Assembly: GCA_031280115.1 (NCBI GenBank)
Contig: JAITHF010000019.1
Span: forward strand, 1 to 15,514
Source: Spirochaetaceae bacterium
GTDB taxonomy: Bacteria; Spirochaetota; Spirochaetia; Treponematales; Breznakiellaceae
Length of the DNA: 15,514 bases
Reading direction: 5' to 3'
How positions within the stretch are numbered: position 1 is the stretch's first letter; every line of letters begins with the position of its first letter. Of the stretch, positions 1 through 6,542 are shown in pieces. The notes under the pieces are model-generated. The model worked only from the letters and a program-made list of their open reading frames with translations. It searched no databases and was not told the origin of the DNA. The position numbers and the translations under genes were made by a program.

Positions 1-1
1 T

Positions 2-313
2 ATCCGGCGTTTCTTGGGCGAGGACGTTTCCCGGCCCGATTTTGACGGGCTTATGGGTAAGTACGAAGAGGCGCTGGTTATGCGGGAGTTTGAGGGCGGT
101 GGCCATGCGGGAAGCGGCAGTGAAAGCCCTGGGGGGATAGGGATTGCATTTTGTCCCGTCAATAACACTACAGTTTAACGGCCTTTTCTCCGGGGGTTTC
201 AGCGGGCGCGGGAGAGTCTTGCAGGTCTTGCCGGACTGGGTACTGCCGCAGCCGGGCTAGACCGGTCGCTGGGACAGGCGCAAACCGCCCTTACCGGTGT
301 TGATACCGCGTGA
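2..313 (+). pseudogene. 3' remnant of an upstream gene, possibly phage tail or surface protein, interrupted by stops
   Basis: The reading frame starting at base 2 is open from the window edge to a TAA at 176-178, giving 58 residues that begin IRRFLGEDVSRPDFDG. The same frame then continues to a TGA at 311-313 with low-complexity, coding-like text (SLAGLAGLGTAAAGLDRSLG and then QAQTALTGVDTA). In frame 3 the stretch around 177-215 reads FNGLFSGGFSGRG, so a frameshift near 175-215 could join the two parts. Ala/Gly/Thr/Gln-rich text of this kind is common in tail-fibre and tape-measure proteins, but I see no diagnostic motif and do not name it. The first 58 codons could equally be the true end of an intact upstream gene, with the rest being non-coding. 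Confidence 0.35.
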
Positions 314-323
314 GACGGCTTAG

Positions 324-578
324 ATGCCGCACGGCGCTATCACCATCACAGCAGGCGGTAAAATGACCCTGACTGACGGGGACGGGAAGGTAAAGCTGAC
401 CAGCATCTTTGGTATCTCTGGCGGCGCTGCCACCGGCATTTATGAGATTATCGGCACTGATAGTGGTGATGATCTAACCACCACAAGCCTTATAAGTGGC
501 GTTATTACCGGCTTGAGTTCCGGCATAACCATTGCAAGAACATCACCGACTCGACTTTTTTTAATGGCGCTTAAGTAA
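324..578 (+). pseudogene. 84-residue beta-strand-like fragment, unrecognised
   Basis: This is an open frame of 84 codons. It starts at an ATG directly after an in-frame TAG (321-323) and has no visible Shine-Dalgarno sequence. The product is rich in Thr, Gly, Ile and Ser (GAITITAGGKMTLTDGDGK; later SLISGVITGLSSGITIA), a pattern of short alternating strands as found in adhesins, tail spikes and other repeat-built surface proteins. It follows directly on the broken frames upstream, so it may be the continuation of the same decayed gene in another frame. There is no cysteine, no signal peptide and no catalytic motif. It could also be a chance open frame; the missing ribosome binding site argues against an independent gene. 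Confidence 0.3.
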
Positions 579-579
579 C

Positions 580-770
580 CATCTCCGCGGGGCCCCCCGC
601 ATCCGGCGGGGGCGTTCTGCGGGGCGGCTGCCCCCTGTTAAAGCGCGGAGGGTTTCTATAGAAGAATATGGGGGGCGAAAGACCCCCCCAAACCCCCCAT
701 AAGCGCGGCGTGTGCTGCGCCCTTTCGGGGGCGCGGCGGGTTGTCGAGACCGCAGCGATAGGGTATGCTA
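580..770. repeat. GC-rich intergenic block with dispersed palindromic repeat, copy A
   Basis: No gene is supported here. The block holds several hairpins: a G-run/C-run pair around CGAAAGA (670-689), and GCGCCC/GGGCGC near 717-735. Bases 684-720 match the reverse complement of 11121-11157 at about 31 of 37 positions. The part GAAGAATATGG...ACCCCCCCAAACCCCCC (661-698) lines up with 11474-11511. This makes it one copy of a dispersed repeat within the window. Such palindromic repeats may be REP/MITE-like, but no terminal repeats, target duplications or transposase are visible. Confidence 0.6.
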
Positions 771-775
771 AGGAT

Positions 776-1444
776 ATGAGAATTCCAAGAAAAAAAGATA
801 AACGGCCTAGTTTCCGTACTGTATGGGCGGCGCTTCAAGAAACATCGCTCCAAATGAAAGAGACGGACCGGAGGTTCAAAGAAACCGACCGGAAGATTCA
901 AGAGACTGACCGGGTTGTTCAGGAGACAAGCAAGATTGTGCAAGAGACGAGCCGGAAAGTTGCCGAACTGTCAAAAAATATCGGCGGGTTAAGCAATTCT
1001 TTTGGCATGTTTGCAGAGTCCTTTTTTTCAGGAAACCTGCTGGAGCTGTTTCGCGGCGCGGACTATAACCTTACCAAGGGAGGGCGGAACATTAAGTTTC
1101 AGGAGGGCCCGCGGATTATTGCGGAGGCGGATGTCTTTCTTGAAGACAAGACGATAGCCGTACCGGTGGAGATTAAGTTTGCGCTTTCCCGGGAACACGT
1201 TGACGAACACCTTGAGCAGATAAAGCGGATACGGGAGTACATGGACGGCACAGGGGACAGGCGGGTCTTGATAGGCGCCGTTGCCGGCGGAACCGTGAAC
1301 GAGGATGTATGCCGCTATGCCCATAAAAAGGGCCTGTATGTGCTCGTGCAGAGCGGGGACGCGGCGGAACTTGCCGAACTGCCCCAAAACTTCCGCCCCG
1401 CCCAATTCTTTCCCGCGGCGCCTCCCGCAGCGCAGTACGGCTGA
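776..1444 (+). CDS. Coiled-coil protein with PD-(D/E)XK nuclease-like domain (DUF3782-type)
   Basis: The product is 222 residues. Residues 21-69 are seven heptads in exact register (QETSLQM, KETDRRF, KETDRKI, QETDRVV, QETSKIV, QETSRKV, AELSKNI), a long charged coiled coil. The C-terminal domain carries the core of a PD-(D/E)XK fold: D119 in AEADVF, then E132 and K134 in VEIKFAL, followed by a helix (residues 140-155). ETDR-heptad plus restriction-like-fold proteins are common in spirochaetes and cyanobacteria and are annotated as DUF3782 or putative nuclease; their role is not settled. I chose the ATG at 776, whose RBS (AAGGA at 770-774) is very close to it. The frame is open back to an ATG at 668, but that stretch is part of the GC-rich repeat. 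No partner gene is obvious next to it. The Pro/Ala-rich tail is not conserved-looking. Confidence 0.75.
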   Translation: MRIPRKKDKRPSFRTVWAALQETSLQMKETDRRFKETDRKIQETDRVVQETSKIVQETSRKVAELSKNIGGLSNSFGMFAESFFSGNLLELFRGADYNLTKGGRNIKFQEGPRIIAEADVFLEDKTIAVPVEIKFALSREHVDEHLEQIKRIREYMDGTGDRRVLIGAVAGGTVNEDVCRYAHKKGLYVLVQSGDAAELAELPQNFRPAQFFPAAPPAAQYG

Positions 1445-1545
1445 AGCGGCGGCGCCTGCGAAGCCGGCCTTGCCATAGGGCAACGGTTGAAACAGCTCTC
1501 CGGCTGCCGCAGGGTGGGATAAGGTATTTTATAAAACGTGCCGAT

Positions 1546-1601
1546 TATGATACCATACTATTACTATTTTAAGAACCCCGCCTGTGAGGGGAACTAGGAG
1601 A
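1546..1601 (+). promoter_or_regulatory. Possible promoter/leader and RBS of the 1613 gene
   Basis: The gap 1445-1612 turns AT-rich after 1525. It contains a -10-like TATGAT (1546-1551) but no convincing -35 hexamer at the right distance. A clear Shine-Dalgarno AGGAGA lies at 1596-1601, 11 bases before the ATG at 1613. Another ATG at 1603 is closer, but its frame closes after about 37 codons. Confidence 0.3.
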
Positions 1602-1612
1602 GATGAAGTCTT

Positions 1613-2578
1613 ATGGCGAAACAAACCTATATTGGTATGGCGTTTGCAGCCCTTTTGTGGGGAACCGGATCCGCTGCCGCGGACGCTCAGGCGGCGTTTA
1701 CTATACGCTTTTATGATAAACAGGTCTATTATGTGTCAGAAGCGCCTATCTATGTGCAGGTTACTATAACCAATAACACAGCCGCCCCGTTCCGGTTCAA
1801 ACTGGCGGACGACCGGGCGTTCTCTCTTGATTTTAACGTGAGAACCATGACCAACCGTTCTATAGAGCCGGCGCGCATCCTCATCCGCAAACGCACCCAG
1901 TACCAGCACGTTTATTTTCGAGAGATAACTGTGGAAAGCGGCGAGGCTTTTTCTTTTGTGGAAGACTTGAGAAATTACGCGGACCTGAGCCAGAGCGGTA
2001 CCTTCATGGTGCAGGGCACTATGTACCCGGAACTGTACCGGGAAACCGGCAGCGGCGATATCCGCCCCCTTGAGTCTAACCGGCTCCCCCTCAGTATCCG
2101 CCCCCCCTCTCTTCAAGGGCCGGACGGTATCCCTCTTGAAATGGACGCAGAAACAAACGCGGTGCTGGCACGGGAGAAACTGCCGCCAGACGAAGTGGTG
2201 CGCTATCTTCTCTCTGCCCGGCAGAAATCCCAGTGGGAGAAATTTTTCCTGTACCTTGATGTAGAGGCTATGCTCGCCAGAGATCCGGTGCGGCAGCGCC
2301 AGTGGCTTTCTGAATCCGAAGAAGGGCGCCGGAGAATGGTAGCCCGATACCGGGAAGATGTGCGTAACGCCACCGCTGACAGCGATATAGCGAACCTCCC
2401 CATAGCGTTCCAGATAGAACGGACAACCTATAACGAAATGGAAGGCACGGTTACGGTACAAGAACGGTTTCGGATAGGAACCGTTACCGAAAGAAAACGA
2501 TACGTCTATTACCTGTACCGCAAAGACGATATCTGGAGTATCGTGGATTACTCAGTCAATAACCTGGGAACCGAATAG
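1613..2578 (+). CDS. Secreted protein of unknown function
   Basis: The product is 321 residues. The N-terminus (MAKQTYIGMAFAALLWG, then TGSAAADAQA) is a signal peptide with a small-residue cleavage zone around residues 20-26. It has no lipobox cysteine, so the mature protein should be periplasmic or released. Residues about 28-160 alternate hydrophobic and polar residues (VYYVSEAPIYVQVTITNNT) as in Ig-like or immunoglobulin-inhibitor beta sandwiches. Residues about 190-320 contain helices followed by strands (YVYYLYRKDDIWSIVDYSV), suggestive of an NTF2-like domain. Both fold guesses are inference. The AGGAGA RBS sits 11 bases upstream. The aldolase gene begins 42 bases after its stop, so the two may be cotranscribed. 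I do not recognise a named family. Confidence 0.75.
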   Translation: MAKQTYIGMAFAALLWGTGSAAADAQAAFTIRFYDKQVYYVSEAPIYVQVTITNNTAAPFRFKLADDRAFSLDFNVRTMTNRSIEPARILIRKRTQYQHVYFREITVESGEAFSFVEDLRNYADLSQSGTFMVQGTMYPELYRETGSGDIRPLESNRLPLSIRPPSLQGPDGIPLEMDAETNAVLAREKLPPDEVVRYLLSARQKSQWEKFFLYLDVEAMLARDPVRQRQWLSESEEGRRRMVARYREDVRNATADSDIANLPIAFQIERTTYNEMEGTVTVQERFRIGTVTERKRYVYYLYRKDDIWSIVDYSVNNLGTE

Positions 2579-2620
2579 GTTGAGGATAGCCCAACAAAAT
2601 AAATAAAAAAGGAGGAGGCT

Positions 2621-3745
2621 TTGGCTGTTGAGGAACTTGCCGCCCTTTCGCGGTATTACGGCGCCAATACGGACTATGTTATTGCCGGCGGCGGCAATAC
2701 GTCTTTTAAGGATCAGGATACCTTGTATATTAAAGGTTCAGGAATGGCCCTGAAAGACTGCGCTCCTGAACATTTTGTCCGCATGGACAGGCGCGCGCTG
2801 GCGCGGATCTGGGCCAAGACCTATCCGGCCCTTCCTGACGAGCGGGAGCGGGGCGTGCTTGAAGATATGATGGCCGCCCGCCGCAAGGGGGAGGAAAAAA
2901 AACGCCCCAGCGTGGAGACCCTTCTGCACGATATACTGCCCTTTAATTGGGTGGTGCATACCCATCCGGCGCTGGTGAACGGCCTCACCTGCGCTCAAGA
3001 CGGGGAACAGGCGGCGCGGGATTTGTTCGCCGGCACGGCGCTATGGATTCCCGCCGCCAATCCTGGGTATATCCTCTCCCGTGCGGTCAAAGACGCGCTG
3101 GACGCCTGTACCGGCAATCCCCCTGGGGTTATCTTCCTGCAAAACCACGGCGTTTTTGCAGCGTCTGACTCCGCTGACCATATAAAGGCGTGTTACCAGC
3201 ATATTATGCGTACAATCAATACAAAAGCGGCGGCAGCGGCGCCCTCGCTTGAGGATTATGTTTCCGAGTGGGGGTTTTCACCGGCGGTTATATCCGCATT
3301 AGAAAAAAAAGAGAAAATGGAGAAAATAGGAGGTTGCGCGGCGTTTGCCCGAAATCGAGAAATCGCCGGACTGGTACGGGACCGCGCCTCGTTTTATCCG
3401 GTTTCGTCAGCGTTTACGCCGGACCATATTGTGTACGCCGGAAGCGAAGCGCTTTTTGTGGAAACGAGTCTGGACTCCCCTGAAAAAGTTATCTCTGCGA
3501 TACAAAGCCGCTTGAGCCAAACCCCGCGCCCCCCTAAAATTATCGCGGTACAAGGTATGGGCGTTTTCGGCGTGGGCGCCTCGAAAAAAGCCTGCGGCCT
3601 GGGGCTTGAGCTTTTTATTGATGCAGCGAAGGTGGCGGCCTACACAAAAGCCTTCGGGGGGCCCCGTTTCATGCCGCAAGACCAGATAGATTTTATCAAT
3701 AATTGGGAAGTGGAACGCTATCGCACCCGGGTTTCCACGGTTTGA
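2621..3745 (+). CDS. Class II aldolase, rhamnulose-1-phosphate aldolase-like, without dehydrogenase domain
   Basis: The product is 374 residues. It is a zinc-dependent class II aldolase/adducin-family enzyme, shown by GGGNTS (residues 23-28), KGSG (38-41), the zinc histidines of HTHP (113-116) and the third histidine in QNHG (174-177). The C-terminal text FGGPRFM...DFINNWEVERYR resembles the end of the aldolase half of the bifunctional rhamnulose-1-phosphate aldolase/lactaldehyde dehydrogenase proteins (YuxG/RhaEW type, near 690 residues). Here the chain stops where the short-chain dehydrogenase half would begin. With rhaA directly downstream, the likely job is cleavage of L-rhamnulose-1-phosphate to dihydroxyacetone phosphate and L-lactaldehyde in the cytoplasm; another deoxyketose phosphate is possible. 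The start is TTG with a strong GGAGGAGG (2611-2618) in front. No in-frame ATG lies before the conserved region. Confidence 0.85.
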   Translation: MAVEELAALSRYYGANTDYVIAGGGNTSFKDQDTLYIKGSGMALKDCAPEHFVRMDRRALARIWAKTYPALPDERERGVLEDMMAARRKGEEKKRPSVETLLHDILPFNWVVHTHPALVNGLTCAQDGEQAARDLFAGTALWIPAANPGYILSRAVKDALDACTGNPPGVIFLQNHGVFAASDSADHIKACYQHIMRTINTKAAAAAPSLEDYVSEWGFSPAVISALEKKEKMEKIGGCAAFARNREIAGLVRDRASFYPVSSAFTPDHIVYAGSEALFVETSLDSPEKVISAIQSRLSQTPRPPKIIAVQGMGVFGVGASKKACGLGLELFIDAAKVAAYTKAFGGPRFMPQDQIDFINNWEVERYRTRVSTV

Positions 3746-3784
3746 GGCATCGGGCTTTTAGAGGACGGCAAAACAGGCCGCTTT

Positions 3785-3824
3785 ATGAAAACAAATGAAA
3801 ACAAATGAAAACAAATGAAAACAA
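3785..3824 (+). repeat. Four tandem copies of a 10-bp unit, each carrying an ATG, at the rhaA start
   Basis: The unit ATGAAAACAA occurs exactly at 3785, 3795, 3805 and 3815. Copies 1-3 each open the mini-frame MKTNENK, closed at 3806 (TGA), 3816 (TGA) and 3826 (TAA). Only copy 4 (3815) reads on into RhaA. The stop of frame 1 overlaps the ATG of copy 3 as ATGA, and the stop of frame 2 overlaps the ATG of copy 4 as ATGA. No Shine-Dalgarno lies inside the repeats; upstream there is only AGAGGA (3760-3765) and a weak AGG (3775-3777). Confidence 0.9.
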
Positions 3825-5089
3825 ATAAATATGAAAATAGAGACCGGATTGAACGGGCCTACGAACTGGCGCAAGAGGCGTACCGCGCCTTTGATGTGGC
3901 TGTTGAAGAGTGTATCTGCGCGGCGCTGGACATCCCTATTTCTATTCAGTGCTGGCAGGGAGACGACGTAACCGGCTTTGAGGAGGCTTCCAGCGTGGGG
4001 CGCGGCGGTATCCTTGCCACCGGAAGCTATCCCGGGCGGGCCCGCAACGGTGATGAACTGCGAAAAGACGCTGAGTTCGCCTTTTCCCTTATTCCGGGTA
4101 AAAAGCGCTTTAACCTGCACGGCTTCTACGCTGAAACCGGCGGACGCGCGGTTAGCCGGGATGAGATCGCGCCTGAGCATTTTGAGCGCTGGATGGCATG
4201 GTCAAGGGAACAGCGTATCCCCCTTGATTTTAACCCCTCGTTCTTTTCCCATCCCCTTGCGGAGTCCGGCTATACCCTGTCCCACAAGGATCCGAAGATA
4301 CGCCAATTCTGGATTCGCCATGCTATAGGCGCCCGGCGGATCGCCTCGGCGTTTGGCGCCAATCAAGACAGCCCGGCAATAAACAACCTGTGGATCCCTG
4401 ACGGCTCAAAAGACGCGCCTGTGGACCGCCTGTCCCCGCGGCTCCGGCTTCGAGACGCGCTGGACGAGCTCTACGCTGTCCCGCTCAAAGGTCTTACCGA
4501 CGCCCTTGAAAGCAAACTCTTCGGCATTGGGAGCGAAGCCTATGTTGTAGGCTCCCATGAATTTTATCTTGGATATGCCGGGGCGAAACAGCTTTACCTC
4601 TGTCTTGACATGGGGCATTTTCATCCCACCGAAACCATCACGGACAAAATTTCCGCGGCGCTTCTCTTTGTGCCCGGAGTGCTCCTCCATTTCAGCCGGG
4701 GCCTTCGCTGGGATTCGGATCACGTGGCGATTTATTCAGACGATCAGCGTGACTTGTGCCATGAAATCGTCCGCCAAAAGGCGCTTAGCCGCATACGCCT
4801 TGCGCTTGACTTCTTTGACGCTTCGATAAACCGCGCCGCCGCCTGGATCATCGGAGCCCGGAGCCTGCGGAAGAGCCTTCTGGAAGCCTTTTTGGAGCCT
4901 ACGCAGATGTTGCTGGACGCGGAGAACGCGGGCAAATACCATGAGCGCTTGGGCCTTATGGAAATAAGCAAAACCCTGCCGTTCTCGGCAGTTTGGGATA
5001 AACTGTGCCTTGACGCGGCGGTTCCTATCGGCCCTGACTGGCTGGCTTTGGTTAATGAGTACGAGGAAAAGACGCTGCTAAAAAGATAG
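3815..5089 (+). CDS. rhaA: L-rhamnose isomerase
   Basis: The product is 424 residues, close to the usual size (about 420). The enzyme interconverts L-rhamnose and L-rhamnulose in the cytoplasm, the entry step of rhamnose catabolism. Alignment by eye with E. coli RhaA is nearly gap-free in the core: CWQGDD (46-51), LDFNPSFFSHP (137-147), FWIRH, ESKLFGIGSE (232-241), GHFHPTE (267-273), RWDSDHV (298-304) and LDFFDASINR (331-340). The metal and catalytic residues are present: E232, D265, H268, H292, D300, D302 and D332. The ATG at 3815 is the only start in frame with an open path; it is the last of four repeated ATGs. Upstream lies the aldolase (69-base gap). No rhamnulokinase or rhamnose transporter is in the window. 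Confidence 0.95.
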   Translation: MKTNKYENRDRIERAYELAQEAYRAFDVAVEECICAALDIPISIQCWQGDDVTGFEEASSVGRGGILATGSYPGRARNGDELRKDAEFAFSLIPGKKRFNLHGFYAETGGRAVSRDEIAPEHFERWMAWSREQRIPLDFNPSFFSHPLAESGYTLSHKDPKIRQFWIRHAIGARRIASAFGANQDSPAINNLWIPDGSKDAPVDRLSPRLRLRDALDELYAVPLKGLTDALESKLFGIGSEAYVVGSHEFYLGYAGAKQLYLCLDMGHFHPTETITDKISAALLFVPGVLLHFSRGLRWDSDHVAIYSDDQRDLCHEIVRQKALSRIRLALDFFDASINRAAAWIIGARSLRKSLLEAFLEPTQMLLDAENAGKYHERLGLMEISKTLPFSAVWDKLCLDAAVPIGPDWLALVNEYEEKTLLKR

Positions 5090-5127
5090 GAAACAGACAG
5101 GAACGGGGCGGCGTCCGGGAAAAACCC

Positions 5128-5157
5128 TTGACTGCGGCGGTTTAGGTCTAGTATAGT
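5128..5157 (+). promoter_or_regulatory. Sigma70-type promoter for the MinD-like gene
   Basis: TTGACT (5128-5133) and TATAGT (5152-5157) are separated by 18 bases. Transcription would start near 5164 and give a leader of about 100 bases. The leader begins with A-rich direct repeats (GTTAAAAACAGTTAAAAAACAG, 5156-5177) and ends with the RBS CAGGAA (5254-5259) before the ATG at 5268. The placement just after the rhaA stop fits a new transcription unit. Assigned by eye. Confidence 0.6.
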
Positions 5158-5267
5158 TAAAAACAGTTAAAAAACAGTAGGGCATTAGATGACCTTAGTG
5201 TCCTAAACAGCTTCGGCTTTGGCCGCGGGCGTGTTTCAGAATGTTGTGAACGGCAGGAATTCAAGAG

Positions 5268-6428
5268 ATGATGCGTATAATTCCCATCGCGAGCGGTAAA
5301 GGCGGGGTCGGCAAATCCTTAGTGGCGGCAAACTTGGGCGTGGCCTTTGCCAAAACAGGAAAGCGGGTGATTCTGGCGGATTTGGATTTGGGCGCCTCGA
5401 ATCTGCATCTCGTTTTGGGGCACCAGTCCCCCAAGGTAGGGATTGGTACTTTTCTAAATGATACCCGATCGGATTTTTCTAAAGTTATTGTGGATACAGA
5501 TGTGCCGGGGCTGCGGTTTATCCCCGGAGATACAGAGATACCCGGCACCGCCAATCTCAAACTGGTGCAGCGCAACGCTCTGTTCAAGCGGCTTTTGGCG
5601 CTCAAAGACGAGACGGATATTCTTATCATTGATCTGGGCGCGGGCACCCATCAGTCTATTTTGGATTTCTTTCTGCTTTCCGGTCAAGGAATTGTGGTAA
5701 CTTCTCCGGCGGTTACAGCAGTGCTTAACGCATACGTGTTCCTTAAAAACACGGTCTTTAGATTGATGTATACGGTCTTTACCAAAGGAACCAAGGCATA
5801 CGGGTATCTTGAGCAGATACGCAGAGACGGTTCGGGCCCGCAAAAGCTCTATATCCCCAAAGTCCTCCCTGAAATAAAGCGCATTGATCCGGTTTCATAC
5901 GATAAATTCATGGCCCGTATTAACCTGCTCCACCCCAGGCTCATTACTAATATGGTTGAAGACCCCAAAGATGTGGACGTGGCCATGAAGATACGCCGGT
6001 CCTGCGAAGAATATCTTGATTTGAAAATTGAACATCTAGGGGTGATTTATCGCGATTCCCTACAGGATACCGCCTTGGCCTCCCGGCTGCCGGTCACTAT
6101 CTATAAACCCCAGTCCATACTCGCCCAAGGGATTTACCGCATTGCTGACAAGATACTCAAAACGCCGGAGGATCAGTTTCTTCCCAATGATAAAGACATT
6201 GACGACAGCTTTACCGAAGCCGGCGCCGAAGCGGAAATTGATTTTGAGAGCAAAATGGAATATGTGGAAGATTTGCTCCACTCAGGCGCCCTGACCCAGG
6301 GTGATTTAATTGAAACCGTAAAATCCCAGCAGTTTGAAATCGCTAAATTAAAAAAAGAAAATAATTTTCTGAAACTAAAATTATCCCAAGCTATGTCCCA
6401 GGGCTTTAAGCCCTCAGCATCCTATTGA
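5268..6428 (+). CDS. MinD/ParA-family ATPase with C-terminal coiled coil
   Basis: The product is 386 residues. It has the deviant Walker A motif GKGGVGKS (10-17) with the signature lysine K11 of the MinD/ParA class, the switch I-like DLDLGASN (38-45) and the Walker B strand ILIIDLGAG (118-126, D122). Members of this class are dimerising ATPases that position proteins or DNA and often bind the membrane. Here the chain extends about 100 residues beyond a minimal MinD core: an acidic linker (310-335), then a heptad-like helix (about 335-375: QQFEIAKLKKENNFLKLKL) likely to form a coiled coil. I see no MinC or MinE neighbour and no flhF next to it, so I do not call it MinD or FlhG. ATG 5268 or the next codon (5271) could be the start. 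The long leader and its own promoter suggest separate regulation. Confidence 0.85.
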   Translation: MMRIIPIASGKGGVGKSLVAANLGVAFAKTGKRVILADLDLGASNLHLVLGHQSPKVGIGTFLNDTRSDFSKVIVDTDVPGLRFIPGDTEIPGTANLKLVQRNALFKRLLALKDETDILIIDLGAGTHQSILDFFLLSGQGIVVTSPAVTAVLNAYVFLKNTVFRLMYTVFTKGTKAYGYLEQIRRDGSGPQKLYIPKVLPEIKRIDPVSYDKFMARINLLHPRLITNMVEDPKDVDVAMKIRRSCEEYLDLKIEHLGVIYRDSLQDTALASRLPVTIYKPQSILAQGIYRIADKILKTPEDQFLPNDKDIDDSFTEAGAEAEIDFESKMEYVEDLLHSGALTQGDLIETVKSQQFEIAKLKKENNFLKLKLSQAMSQGFKPSASY

Positions 6429-6542
6429 GGCCGGGACAGCGTTTGTGGGTATTTTTTTATTTGCGCCGTATGCTAATCCTATTCAATCGTCTCTTCGATC
6501 AACGAAAGTTGCAATCATGGGTATAAAGAGGTTTTATTTATC

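Noticed and set aside
668..775. Upstream extension of the nuclease-like protein to an ATG at 668
   Set aside because: The added 36 codons come from the GC-rich palindromic repeat shared with 11121-11157, and the coiled-coil protein makes sense from 776.
1736..2461. 241-codon open frame on the minus strand
   Set aside because: It is antisense to the secreted protein, which has a signal peptide and RBS. The translation has no recognisable features.
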